A stretch of DNA of 64,000 nucleotides from Nocardiopsis sp. ATB16-24 (GCF_030271535.1 NZ_JASCXJ010000003.1:310001-374000); one strand, 5' to 3'. Counted from the stretch's first letter, positions 9,636 to 18,625 are shown. Made by a program: numbers and translations. The notes: generated by a model from the letters alone, not told the origin.

Positions 9636-10985
9636 GTGAAGAAAAGGAACATTATTTCAGTTGGAGCGGTTCTTGTTTCTGCTTCCATATTGGCGTTCTT
9701 CGGATGCTTTCTTCTCAATGATCCTCGGTTTGAGGTAGAAGAAGAGACCGATTTTTCTAATCAAATGTCCTTTATTTCTTCTGTGGATGGTGTTGGTTGG
9801 AGTTGGGATCCGCCTGAGTCCATGCACATTTCAGGGGTCCATCCGACTGCTGTCGGGCTTTTGGTGTCTCACAGACATGGGTTGGTTTCCTTGCATGGGG
9901 AGACTTCTGAAGAAATATGGAGCTATGAATCCAAAGGAGACTTCAGCACTTCTGTGACTGCCGATGGCCTTGGCGTGTTGTTACTCGCCGAAGAAGAGGG
10001 GATCGTGGTTTTCTTGGACGCGCTCACTGGAGATACGGTATCGGAGTATTCTGCTCCAGAGGGAGTGTTTCTTCATCCAAGCTTGGTGACAACTGGCCAG
10101 CTGCTTATCCCAAGTAGTGGAGGACTATCTTCCTACGAAATAAAAACAGGAGATCTTTCATGGAGATATGAAGGAAAAAGAAAATGCTTTCCACTGCCGA
10201 TTTTCAATCAGGATGAGCCTTGGAATTGGCCCGTTTCAACTAATGCGGATGCTCTTTTTCTTCCAGAGGTTTGTCCCGCGGGAGAAGCTGATGATGCAGG
10301 ACTCTATGAAGAGCTTTTTTCGGTTGGTGTTATTGCGATAGACGGAGTCTCTGGTGACACATTGTGGGAGTCAGAAAAAATCCCTATAGATGCCGATGAT
10401 GTTTCAGGGGAGGGGTTTCCTCCAGTTTGGTTGGCAGTGGCCGATGACGCGAGAGCGATCCGACTGGATGTGTCAGGGGAGAACTACATGTTCGACATTG
10501 TCACAGGGGATCTTCTGGAAGGGGAATGGCCTCTAACAGGGGATGATGGCTTTTATAATGACCTTCGTGTCTATGTTGGTTCGTCATGGAATATTTGGTA
10601 TCAGCGAGAAAGTTCAAGTTCTGGACATCATGATTATGTAAAGACATCTTACGATGGAAGAATTTTTCAAGAAGTTCAGATTCCCGAAGAGGTTCACGTT
10701 CAAGTAGATCATTTGTGGGAACCGGTGAACAGGGCTGTGGCCTTGGAAGACGGTGTTCTAACCTATGGATGCGCCTTCGATTGCAAAGATTCGTTCTCTG
10801 GAACTATGAATCTGATATTTGCTCCTTGGGACGATGATTTTTTGGAGATTGAAGTCGAGCAACTTGATCCTGAGATCAACAACGCCCACGTCAGAAGCCG
10901 ACTGCTTGTGGTTCCAGGGGCAGTGGTCGCATACCAAGAAAATCAGAACGGGAAGGTTCTTGGCAGTCTCGTAGGGCTCACATAG
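9636..10985 (+). CDS. Membrane-anchored PQQ-like beta-propeller protein 1
   Basis: A 449-residue protein with a basic N-terminus and one hydrophobic segment (about residues 6-28, ISVGAVLVSASILAFFGCFL), which could be an anchor or a lipoprotein signal. It is followed by repeated strands of the type 'HGLVSLHGETSEEIWSYE', the W/G-rich blades of PQQ-like propellers. AGGGGAG lies directly upstream of the GTG start. It follows the 856-residue gene by 37 bases and shares its A/T-rich codon use. A sensor or scaffold role outside the membrane is inferred only from topology. Paralogous layouts follow at 11532 and 12727. Confidence 0.65.
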   Translation: MKKRNIISVGAVLVSASILAFFGCFLLNDPRFEVEEETDFSNQMSFISSVDGVGWSWDPPESMHISGVHPTAVGLLVSHRHGLVSLHGETSEEIWSYESKGDFSTSVTADGLGVLLLAEEEGIVVFLDALTGDTVSEYSAPEGVFLHPSLVTTGQLLIPSSGGLSSYEIKTGDLSWRYEGKRKCFPLPIFNQDEPWNWPVSTNADALFLPEVCPAGEADDAGLYEELFSVGVIAIDGVSGDTLWESEKIPIDADDVSGEGFPPVWLAVADDARAIRLDVSGENYMFDIVTGDLLEGEWPLTGDDGFYNDLRVYVGSSWNIWYQRESSSSGHHDYVKTSYDGRIFQEVQIPEEVHVQVDHLWEPVNRAVALEDGVLTYGCAFDCKDSFSGTMNLIFAPWDDDFLEIEVEQLDPEINNAHVRSRLLVVPGAVVAYQENQNGKVLGSLVGLT

Positions 10986-11531
10986 AAAAGGGGTTTCTTT
11001 AGAAGAAATATTCGTCTTCAAAGACTGTTTTCGTATATCCACTGAGTCCGTTGCCTATATGTGGATAGGTGTCTGCATGATCGCTCTAGGACTGTCCCTC
11101 AGGGCTCTTGCAAGTTCCAGCTTGGTGTGGATTCTCGAGCTCAGGAAGACCACGGTCGTACACGCAAACAAGCATGGGGATCCATGAGCATCCTGATGCC
11201 GCAGCCCAATGATCCTGAAGGCCTCCCATGTCCAGCCTGTCATCGTCCACGGTCCCGACCGTGCTCGTCGAACTCGAGCTCCTTGACTCCACGCGGCATC
11301 ACGGACTTGTGTCCCTACCTGGCCATGGTCCCCGCTACCTGATCACGCCGCATCGTGTTGTTCTCCTCCTCTAGATGCGCTCAAGCTCGGGTTGAGGAGG
11401 AGTTATGTCGGGTAAATGTAAGAGATCTGATAAAGATGGTTAAAGGTGGAATGCTGATGTTGTGGAGCACGCTGGGGCGTCGCTCGCCTCGCGTGTGATG
11501 TCATGCGTCGATAGTTCTAGGGGTATGGATA
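10986..11531. other. Intergenic region with probable decayed sequence
   Basis: Neither strand shows a convincing gene. From 11050 to 11345 the base composition is higher in G+C than the neighbours, and the short open frames on both strands show no recognisable domain, so this looks like decayed or inserted DNA. At 11394-11407 a perfect purine-rich Shine-Dalgarno (GAGGAGGAG) precedes an ATG, but the frame stops after 12 codons at 11443. CTCCTCCTC at 11363-11371 can pair with that Shine-Dalgarno. Confidence 0.4.
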
Positions 11532-12644
11532 TTGTTATCTTATGTGAAGCGTAATCTCCTTTTGGTTCTTCCGGTGGTAATATTTGCTCTTGTTCTCAAA
11601 GTTTATTTATTTATTTTTGTGTATCCTTCTTCTGGGTCTCATGAGTCAACAGGTGAAACTCTTCTATATTCACTCTCCATGGCCGGAGTGCTTGATGCAA
11701 AAGAGGAATTAAAGGATGATCCCCGTGGTCCTGTGAGAGAGCTTTTGGTGACCGAGTACGGTGCGCTGGCGGTCTTCGATGACGGCGTAGCCCTATGGGG
11801 GACCAAGCCGGTAGCCGAAGTGTGGAGTTTTCACGGCCTCGAAGGACCTGTGGCCGCCGGAGTCACCGCGGACGGCGCACAGATCGTTTTGGCTGCGGAC
11901 GGTGGGGGACTACTCTCCGGAAGTACTCGTTGGATGGTGTTGGATGGAGTTACAGGGCAGCTGGTAGCTGAGCACCGAGCACAGGAATCCCCGTCTGACT
12001 TGGTCTCACTTTTGACCAACGATGCAAGACTGCTCCTGTCCGAAAAAGGCCAGGTCACCGCTCGTGGGCTGAAGGATGACCAGGAATTGTGGAGCATGGG
12101 TCCCTGGGAAGAGTGTGGTGAACCCGAGATACAGGCCGTCGGTGACACCGTCGCCATAGTGGCGGCCTGCGGTGACGAGATCCGTTTGACGGGACTCGCA
12201 GCCGAATCCGGTCAGAAGAAATGGGAGTACAGATGGCCTGGTGCCGTTGTCCCCGAACTACTTCTGTTGACACCGCGTACGGTTCCTGGCGGGGCGGACG
12301 ATCCAGTAGAACGCCTTGTGAGGGGTGACCTGGCCGACGGATACGTCATGTTCGGCCGAGGAGAAGTGTTCGACCGGGCTCGGGGGCAGGAGTACCTTCC
12401 TCCGCAGACAGAGATGGAAAAAGCTCCTGCCTATGTGGTTCTTATCGAGGATCTCCAGGACGCTGATGCGCGACTGGTTCTCCAGTCTGCGCACGTGATG
12501 CTGGAGGAAGGACTGATCGACCTTGAGGAACTCGAGGAAGAGTCCTTGCTCGTCGATGGACAGCTCCCCATTTCCGTACATGATTGGGGCGGCGATCCTC
12601 GCATGATGGTCGCTGATCTGAATACGCTCCTATCCGAGGCGTAA
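11532..12644 (+). CDS. Membrane-anchored PQQ-like beta-propeller protein 2
   Basis: A 370-residue protein with an N-terminal transmembrane helix (about residues 8-31, NLLLVLPVVIFALVLKVYLF) followed by propeller-like repeats such as ALAVFDDGVALWG and RWMVLDGVTGQLVAEH. A TTG start at 11532 is supported by AGGGG 8 bases upstream; an in-frame GTG at 11544 is the alternative. The first 60 codons are A/T-rich and the rest approaches chromosomal composition, so the gene may be a mosaic. Its order and topology match the genes at 9636 and 12727. Confidence 0.62.
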   Translation: MLSYVKRNLLLVLPVVIFALVLKVYLFIFVYPSSGSHESTGETLLYSLSMAGVLDAKEELKDDPRGPVRELLVTEYGALAVFDDGVALWGTKPVAEVWSFHGLEGPVAAGVTADGAQIVLAADGGGLLSGSTRWMVLDGVTGQLVAEHRAQESPSDLVSLLTNDARLLLSEKGQVTARGLKDDQELWSMGPWEECGEPEIQAVGDTVAIVAACGDEIRLTGLAAESGQKKWEYRWPGAVVPELLLLTPRTVPGGADDPVERLVRGDLADGYVMFGRGEVFDRARGQEYLPPQTEMEKAPAYVVLIEDLQDADARLVLQSAHVMLEEGLIDLEELEEESLLVDGQLPISVHDWGGDPRMMVADLNTLLSEA

Positions 12645-12726
12645 AGGCAGAAAGCTTTACCGCTGACCTCGGTACGTAGAGGAGCTTAAAAGCTGGCCTG
12701 TCGGTTTCTTAACCAGAAAGATCTAT

Positions 12727-13998
12727 GTGAGGACTCAGAGGCCCATAATCGTCCTGCTCGCCTTCCTTCTTTCTGCCTGTTCATGGGAGGAGAGGGGAAG
12801 CCAGGAGGTGATAAAGGATCTGGAGTACCGCACCGAGGTGAGCGAGGTGGCGTGGCAGTGGGAAGCGCCGAAGGAGACCTCTCGGGTCGAGGTCTTCCCC
12901 GTCCCCGGTGGTGTGGCCGCTCTCCTCGAAGACGGGGTGGTGGCTCTCTCGGGTGAGAACGGCGGCCGGATGTGGGAGTTCCGAGTTTCTGGAAGCGAGG
13001 CCTTCGGTGCTTTGGCGGGTGGAGGCCGCTACTTCGCGCTTCAGCTTCTGGACCCCAACGACGAGGCGACACCGCCGAGGATGGTCGTCCTGGACACCGA
13101 GACGGGGAAACCGATCCAGGACTACATCCTGACGGAGGGGGACAGCTCGTCCGGGCGGGTCAGGGGAGGGCTGAGGAATGTCACGTCCGAGCACTGGATC
13201 ACTGTGGACGGCGACGGGTTGACCGCCTTCAGGCTGGGAAGCGACCAGAGGGACTGGTCGGTTTCCGATCTGGCCCAGTGCGAAGAGACCGGGTCGATCG
13301 ACAGGCTCGTCACCGTAGAGAAAGTCGCGGTCGCCGCTGTCACCTGCTACGAACAGCCGGATGGTGAGGACCCCGTGAAGATGACCGAGGGCCAGGAGTT
13401 CGTCTCGGGTTTCGTGGGGATCGACGCGGCGACGGGCGAGGAGCTGTGGCGTACCGAGGAACAGGTCGGCATGTTCCCAGCCGATTCCATGGAGCGTGGA
13501 GTGGCAACCCACGAGAGCGGCCTGGTCACCGCCTACTACCCCTATGAGGGGACCGGTCAGGTGGTCGATCCCCTGACAGGGGAGACCACGCTGATCGAGG
13601 AAGGCCGTGTTCTTTGGACGAGCGATGACGGTTCCCTGTTGGGTGTGTGGAACACACGCACAGGTGCTTATCGGCAGCAGGATCGCTCAGGCGGGATTCG
13701 TGCAGGTTCCTCCGACAACGGAGTCGGCACGGCGGAGTCCCTGGTGAACGCATGGCGTGGAGAACCTTTGGCCGTCGGACTGGAGGACGGCGTGATCCGG
13801 TTCGCGGAGGAGGTCACCAGCGGAGAGGAAGCGAACGCGATCGCTGTCTTCCAGGGGTTCGACGACGCGGTTCCTGTCATGTTCGAGGGGGACGAGGAGA
13901 CATTGATCAAGGTCCGCAACGCCCGCTCTGTCCCCGGGGCGGTCGTGCTCTCCTACACCGACTTCGAAGGTCGCAGTGGGGTGATCGGGTTGCACTGA
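12727..13998 (+). CDS. PQQ-like beta-propeller lipoprotein 3
   Basis: A 423-residue protein with a clear lipoprotein signal: basic MRTQRP, a hydrophobic core and the lipobox LSAC (C18), so it should be anchored outside the membrane. The blades are easy to see, for example GVVALSGENGGRMWEF, MVVLDTETGKPIQDY and GIDAATGEELWRTEE. The C-terminus (RNARSVPGAVVLSYTD) resembles that of protein 1 (RSRLLVVPGAVVAYQE), so the three genes are probably related by duplication. G+C is close to chromosomal. The start is a GTG. A hairpin repeat follows at 14078-14146 and may serve as terminator. Confidence 0.72.
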   Translation: MRTQRPIIVLLAFLLSACSWEERGSQEVIKDLEYRTEVSEVAWQWEAPKETSRVEVFPVPGGVAALLEDGVVALSGENGGRMWEFRVSGSEAFGALAGGGRYFALQLLDPNDEATPPRMVVLDTETGKPIQDYILTEGDSSSGRVRGGLRNVTSEHWITVDGDGLTAFRLGSDQRDWSVSDLAQCEETGSIDRLVTVEKVAVAAVTCYEQPDGEDPVKMTEGQEFVSGFVGIDAATGEELWRTEEQVGMFPADSMERGVATHESGLVTAYYPYEGTGQVVDPLTGETTLIEEGRVLWTSDDGSLLGVWNTRTGAYRQQDRSGGIRAGSSDNGVGTAESLVNAWRGEPLAVGLEDGVIRFAEEVTSGEEANAIAVFQGFDDAVPVMFEGDEETLIKVRNARSVPGAVVLSYTDFEGRSGVIGLH

Positions 13999-14077
13999 GG
14001 TCGGCCGGGCACAGGAACTGGCCACAAGCGGTGCCCCTGCCCGATGCGGAGGCTGAGAAGGCGTGCCCCCCGACCCT

Positions 14078-14146
14078 GCGCGACGACAGTGGCGCCAGCG
14101 TCACCGCGGGCCGTGGAAAGTGACGCTGGGAGCAAGATCGTCGCGC
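14078..14146. repeat. Dispersed palindromic (REP-like) element, copy near 14.1 kb
   Basis: A long imperfect hairpin: a 9-bp outer stem (GCGCGACGA with its complement), an 8-by-8 internal loop and a 10-bp inner stem (CCAGCGTCAC with its complement). Its right arm contains GTGACGCTGGGAGCAAGATC (14120-14139), which recurs exactly at 23407-23426 and in two more copies. It sits just after the last propeller gene and could also terminate transcription. Confidence 0.7.
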
Positions 14147-14238
14147 CCCTACCGCCCTCCGTCCCCCCACCTGCCGCCCCCACCCCCAGGCGCTCCCCGC
14201 GCAGGCATCCCCGCCACCGGCCGGGGTAGTCGGCCCGT

Positions 14239-14706
14239 ATGGACACGACCTCCGGAGACGACGACGGGCGCACGGACCTGCCCACGGACCTGCCCACGGT
14301 GACCGGCCTGGCCGAATTGGCGCGGCTCGTCCGTGACCATGATCGCCTCTACCTGCGCTACTCCCATGGACCCGGCCGGGACAGCAGTTCGGTGAGCAAG
14401 GACTACGAGAGCGGCCTGGAACTCCCGGGGCTCTCGGTCACCGTCCTCACCCCCGAGAAGTGGTGGACCCGGCCGCTGGAGGACTGGCTCGCCCGCCAGG
14501 TCCGCCAGTACGCCTCCCTGGTGGAGGAGGACCCGGAGCGGTGCGGATGGGTGCTCCAGGGGCGTACCGTCGCGCACGGACCCGACCACGAACCGCTGCT
14601 GGACCAGGTGCGGCCGGTGGCCTACCTCTCCGAGACGGTCATGGAGGAGGCACTGGAGAGGTATCGGCGGCGCTTCGACGCGGGGCGAGGCCCCACGGAC
14701 GCCTAG
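14239..14706 (+). CDS. DUF6098 family protein
   Basis: A 155-residue soluble protein that I recognise as the actinomycete DUF6098 type: LAELARLVRDHDRLYLRYSHGP, then ELPGLSVTVLTPEKWWTRPLEDWLARQV, GWVLQGRTVAHGPDHEPLL and PVAYLSETVMEEAL. The function of the family is unknown. It is a single gene with an ATG start and a weak Shine-Dalgarno. A short tandem repeat lies between it and the next gene. Confidence 0.75.
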   Translation: MDTTSGDDDGRTDLPTDLPTVTGLAELARLVRDHDRLYLRYSHGPGRDSSSVSKDYESGLELPGLSVTVLTPEKWWTRPLEDWLARQVRQYASLVEEDPERCGWVLQGRTVAHGPDHEPLLDQVRPVAYLSETVMEEALERYRRRFDAGRGPTDA

Positions 14707-14720
14707 GCTCCGGTCGGGCT

Positions 14721-14780
14721 CCGGCGTTTCCCGGGCCGGCGTTTCCCGGGCCGGCGTTTCCCGGGTTCCGGCGTTTCCCG
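14721..14780. repeat. 15-bp tandem repeat, 3 full copies and 1 partial
   Basis: The unit CCGGCGTTTCCCGGG is repeated at 14721, 14736 and 14751, and a partial copy starts at 14768 after a 2-base insertion. Each CCGG...CCGGG unit is weakly palindromic. It lies between the DUF6098 gene and the MDR gene. Confidence 0.85.
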
Positions 14781-14827
14781 CCCTCCGGGGTGGAACCGGG
14801 TTCGGTCACCATGGTTGGCTTCTGGGT

Positions 14828-15796
14828 ATGTTCGCTATCACCGCAGCACGCATCTCACCCGAGGACCCCGTCTCCGGACTGGAGGCCGGCGAGCGCCCCG
14901 ACCCCAAGCCCCGGGAGGGGTGGACGACGGTCGAGGTCAGGGCCGCCTCCCTCAACCACCACGACCTGTGGAGCCTGCGCGGGGTCGGGCTCAGCGAGAA
15001 GCGCCTGCCCATGATCCTGGGCTGTGACGCCGCCGGGGTGGACGAGGACGGCAACGAGGTCATCGTGCACAGCGTGATCGGGGACCCGGTCGCCGGGGGC
15101 GGCGACGAAACCCGCGATCCCCGCCGCTCGTTGCTCTCGGAGGTCCACGACGGCACCTTCGCGGAGAAGGTCCTCGTACCGCGCGCCAACCTGATCCCCA
15201 AACCGGCGGAGCTGTCCTTCGAGGAGGCCGCCTGCCTGCCCACCGCGTGGCTGACCGCCTACAGCATGCTCTTCGGCAAGGCCGACCTGCGGCCCGGGTC
15301 CACGGTGCTGGTGCAGGGGGCCGGGGGAGGGGTGGCCGCGGCGCTCATCCGGCTCGCCTCGCAGGTGGGGCACCGGGTCTACGCCACCAGCCGCAGTGAG
15401 GAGAAGCGCGCCAGGGCCCTGGAGCTGGGCGCACACCAGGCGCTGCCCACGGGCGAGCGCCTGCCCGAGAGGGTGGACGCGGTCTTCGACTCGGTCGGCC
15501 AGGCCACGTGGGGACACTCCCTGCGTTCCCTGAAGCCCGGCGGCGCCGTCATCACCTGCGGCGCCACCAGTGGTGAGGCGCCCCCCGCCGAGCTGAACCG
15601 GGTGTTCTTCCTCCAGTTGCGGGTCCTCGGCTCGACCATGGGCACCAGGCAGGAGCTGGCCGCACTGGCCGAGATGTGCGTACGCACGGGGGTGCGCCCC
15701 GACATCGACCGGGTGCTGCCCCTGTCCCGGGCCAAGGAGGGTTTTCAGGCGATGGCCGACGGCGAGCAGTTCGGCAAGATCGTCTTCATGGTCTGA
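14828..15796 (+). CDS. Medium-chain dehydrogenase/reductase, quinone-oxidoreductase-like
   Basis: NAD(P)-binding MDR-superfamily protein of 322 residues. The GroES-like N-terminal domain contains VRAASLNHHDLWSLRG and ILGCDAAGVD. It is followed by the Rossmann fold with the motif VLVQGAGGGVAAALIRLA (AxxGxGG type) and a basic stretch (TSRSEEKRARALELGA) that suggests NADPH. The structural-zinc cysteines of alcohol dehydrogenases are absent, so a quinone oxidoreductase-type or enoyl reductase-like activity is more likely; the substrate is unknown. A strong hairpin terminator follows. Confidence 0.88.
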   Translation: MFAITAARISPEDPVSGLEAGERPDPKPREGWTTVEVRAASLNHHDLWSLRGVGLSEKRLPMILGCDAAGVDEDGNEVIVHSVIGDPVAGGGDETRDPRRSLLSEVHDGTFAEKVLVPRANLIPKPAELSFEEAACLPTAWLTAYSMLFGKADLRPGSTVLVQGAGGGVAAALIRLASQVGHRVYATSRSEEKRARALELGAHQALPTGERLPERVDAVFDSVGQATWGHSLRSLKPGGAVITCGATSGEAPPAELNRVFFLQLRVLGSTMGTRQELAALAEMCVRTGVRPDIDRVLPLSRAKEGFQAMADGEQFGKIVFMV

Positions 15797-15812
15797 CCGG
15801 GTCGCCCATGCC

Positions 15813-15853
15813 GAAGGGGGCGGGGACACCGCGGCGATGTCCCCGCCCCCTTC
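15813..15853 (+). terminator. Hairpin terminator of the MDR gene
   Basis: A 16-bp perfect stem (15813-15828 with 15838-15853) has a 9-base loop and lies 16 bases after the stop. Confidence 0.75.
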
Positions 15854-15959
15854 ACGGCCTCCGGCCCGCCGGTCCGTCCACTCCCACTATGGGCGGACCC
15901 CCTGCCAGGGCCGTTCTCGACACCGAAAGCGGCCCCGGCAGGGGGGTCGGTTGTGGACC

Positions 15960-15993
15960 GTCCGGGCGCGTCACGTCGGTGACGCGCCCGGAC
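15960..15993 (-). terminator. Hairpin terminator of the coiled-coil gene
   Basis: A 15-bp perfect stem (15960-15974 with 15979-15993) has a 4-base loop and ends two bases from the stop codon of the minus-strand gene. Confidence 0.75.
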
Positions 15994-15995
15994 TG

Positions 15996-18104
15996 TTACT
16001 CGTCGTCCTCGTCGTCGTCGCGGCGACGCTTCTTTCTCCCGTCCCTGCCGGGGCGCAGCAACGCCTCGGCCAGGGCCAGGACGGTCTCTTCCAGGGAGGA
16101 GAACCGCTTGGTGATGTCGTCGTGGGAGTTCTCGACCGCCTCGGTGACGGTCTCCTCCAGCTCGTGCCGGTCCGGGCGCTGCTTGATCTCGCGCAGCACC
16201 GGGGTCACCGCCGAGGTCACGTGCTCGTCGATCTCGTCGAGCCTGCCGGTGTGGTCGGGCCGCTCCACCAGCTCGGTCAGGCGGCGGTGCAGCTCGCTGA
16301 CCTCCATGGTCTGCGGAAGCTGACCGAGCCGCTGGTTGAGCGCCTCCAGGCGGTCGTCCAGGGCCTCCATGCGCCCGTCCACGCCCTCGAAGTGCCCGCT
16401 GACGCCCTCGAACTGACCCTCGACCCCGTTGACCCGGCCGTCGAGACCGTCCAGGCGGCCGTTGACGCCGTCCATGCGGCCGTCGATGCGGTCGATCTTG
16501 CCCTCGACGCTCTCGAAGCTGCCCTCGAAGTGCCCCTCGAAGGTGTCGAAGCGGTCGGTGAGGCGGCCCAGTTCGTGGTCCACCTTGCCGGTGATCTGCG
16601 CCAGGTGGCTGTCGATCTTGCTGGTGAGCGTCTCGCGGTGGCGCTCCAGGCGCTCGTCCAGCGCCGTGCGGTGGGCCTCCACCTGTGCGCTGAGCGTCGT
16701 GCGGTGCGTCTCCACCTGCTCGGTGAGCGCCTCGGTCAGGGCCTGCGAGCGCTCCTCGGACTCGGTGGAGAGCTTGGCGCTGTTGTCCCGCACGAACGTG
16801 CGCAGCTCGGTGAAACCGGCGGTGACGCGCTCGGCGTCCTGGGTGATCCGCGCGTCCAGGGCGTCGGTGCGCTTGATCATCGCCTCACGCAGACCCAGGG
16901 AGGTGGCCTCGGCGTGCTCCCGGATCTCGGTACGGCCCAACTCCATCTGCTCGTTGAGCTCGGCCAGGCGCTGGCGCAGGTGGGCGCGCAGTTCGGTGAG
17001 GGAGGACTCGTGGTCCTCCCGCAGTTTGCTCAGGGAGCTCGTGACGTCGGCGACCGCGGCGGTGGCCTCGGCGTTGTTCTCCTCGGCCTGGGTGCTGAGG
17101 TGGCCGACGCTCTCGGTGAGCTTGGCGGAGAGGGCCTCGTGGCGTTCGCCGGACGCGGTGGCCAGGGCTCCCAGTTCCGCGGCCAGGGTCGAGGTGCGTT
17201 CGCCCAGCTCGTCGGTGTTCTCCCGCATGCGGTCCAACACGGCCTGGTGCTGTTCGACGGTGCGTTCGTCGAAGAAGGCGCGCAGGCCGTCGGAGGACTC
17301 CTCCACCTTGGCGGTGACGGACTCGCCCAGTCGGGTGCCGGTGGCGGTGAGCGCCTCGCGGCTCTCGGAAATGGCCGTGGCCAGGCTCTCGCGGCCGGCG
17401 GCGATGGCCTCGGCGAGTTCGGTGCGACCGGCGGCCAGGACCTCGGAGATCTCCGTGCGACCCTGGGCGACGGCCTCGGTGAGTTCGGCCTGCCCCTCGG
17501 AGAGCTTGGTGGTCAGGTCCTCGTGGCGGCTCTGGGAGGTCTGGGACAGGGCCGCCAGCGACGACTCCAGGGCCTCGGTCCTGGAGGTGAGGGCGGTCAT
17601 CGCGGCGTCGAGGGCGTCCAGTCGTTCACCGAAGGTCTCGCTCAGCCCGTGGAGGCGCTCGGTCAGCTCGCCGACCTGGTCGGAGGTGCGGTTGCCGGTC
17701 TCGGCCATCCGCTGAAGACGGGTGAGCGCGGTGTCCAGGTGTCCGGCGACGCGGTGGGTGTCGGCGCGCAGGGAAGGGATGTCCGACAGGGGCTTGACCT
17801 GCCGGCCGACGATCTCGATGTGCTCGGCGAGGGTCTCGGCCCACTCCGGGGGCCGGGCCAGGAAGTCGTCGACACGGCTGTTGACGGTGGCGACCGACTC
17901 GGTCAGGGCGGTGAGCTCGCGCTCGCGCAGCTCGCGGAGCAGCCACTCCATGCCCTCAAGGCGCTGGCGCATCTCCTCGTTGACGGCACCCTGCGACTTC
18001 TGCTCGGAGACGTGCTCCTGCGCGGCCTGGGAGAGCAGGTCGCGCATCCGGTCGGAGATCCCGGCCTGACCTCCCCCGTTGAGGAAGTTGTGATTCTGTT
18101 CCAC
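15996..18104 (-). CDS. Long repetitive coiled-coil protein (702 residues)
   Basis: No enzymatic domain is visible. A short N-terminal segment (MEQNHNFLNGGGQAGISDRMRDLLSQ) precedes about 500 residues of heptad-rich, Ala/Glu/Thr/Ser-rich helix with repeated phrases such as QGRTEISEVLAAGRTELAEAI and TEQVETHRTTLSAQVEAHRT. A second section (about 520-605) has short near-repeats of the type 'GxxDGxxxRxDGLDGRVxGVEG', as in fibrous stalks. It ends in a Lys/Arg then Asp/Glu tail (KKRRRDDDEDDE). There is no signal peptide or membrane segment, so it is probably cytoplasmic and elongated, such as a cytoskeletal or nucoid-associated scaffold. GGAG stands 7 bases before the GTG start. It is transcribed alone. 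Confidence 0.7.
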   Translation of the reverse strand: MEQNHNFLNGGGQAGISDRMRDLLSQAAQEHVSEQKSQGAVNEEMRQRLEGMEWLLRELRERELTALTESVATVNSRVDDFLARPPEWAETLAEHIEIVGRQVKPLSDIPSLRADTHRVAGHLDTALTRLQRMAETGNRTSDQVGELTERLHGLSETFGERLDALDAAMTALTSRTEALESSLAALSQTSQSRHEDLTTKLSEGQAELTEAVAQGRTEISEVLAAGRTELAEAIAAGRESLATAISESREALTATGTRLGESVTAKVEESSDGLRAFFDERTVEQHQAVLDRMRENTDELGERTSTLAAELGALATASGERHEALSAKLTESVGHLSTQAEENNAEATAAVADVTSSLSKLREDHESSLTELRAHLRQRLAELNEQMELGRTEIREHAEATSLGLREAMIKRTDALDARITQDAERVTAGFTELRTFVRDNSAKLSTESEERSQALTEALTEQVETHRTTLSAQVEAHRTALDERLERHRETLTSKIDSHLAQITGKVDHELGRLTDRFDTFEGHFEGSFESVEGKIDRIDGRMDGVNGRLDGLDGRVNGVEGQFEGVSGHFEGVDGRMEALDDRLEALNQRLGQLPQTMEVSELHRRLTELVERPDHTGRLDEIDEHVTSAVTPVLREIKQRPDRHELEETVTEAVENSHDDITKRFSSLEETVLALAEALLRPGRDGRKKRRRDDDEDDE

Positions 18105-18625
18105 CGAGGTGCTCCTTATTTTTCTGGCGCTCCCGGACCCGTCCGGGGGAACGGACGGTGGGTTCCGGACGGGTCGGGTTCTCGATGGTCCCCGGGTGGA
18201 CGGCGCTCCCGCACCGGTACGACCTCATCGTAACCATAGTGTGACTGTGTGTATATACGAGAGGGTAAGGCCGATATGCCGGCTGAACCGCCGAGCGGAT
18301 CAACAGTCATGGCCTTTCCGGGTGAATCCATGAGAAGGGAAAGAACTCAGCGGGGGCCAGTCTAACGACACAGAACCTCGGCGCCCCAGGGGTCCAAAGA
18401 AGATCCGCGCGCGGAAGGTAACGATCTGGTGCGTTCCGTGTGCCCCGTTTCCGCTTTTCCCGCCGCAGGACCCTCAGGGCCCCTCACCCCCATGGTGAAC
18501 CGGTGGGCCCTGCTCCCGGTGGCACCGTGCGGTTCCGGGAGTGTCGCCGAGGGGCGGGGTCGTCGCGGTTCACGGAAGCCTCCGCCGGGTCGCCCTCCAA
18601 GAACCGGGTCGCCCTCCGAGAAGAC
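18105..18625. other. Intergenic region upstream of the coiled-coil gene
   Basis: No gene was recognised. An A/T-rich patch at about 18225-18290 (with GTATATAC) is the likely minus-strand promoter region for the coiled-coil gene. The remaining sequence is the downstream region of the methyltransferase gene. Confidence 0.45.

Noticed and set aside
11055..11345. Short frames on both strands as possible transposase remnants
   Set aside because: No catalytic motif or terminal inverted repeat was found, so the stretch is only listed as decayed or unexplained sequence.
15837..18233. An 800-codon plus-strand frame opposite the coiled-coil gene
   Set aside because: It mirrors the repetitive coiled-coil codons and gives a low-complexity Gly/Leu/Val protein. 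The minus-strand gene has a ribosome site and a terminator.
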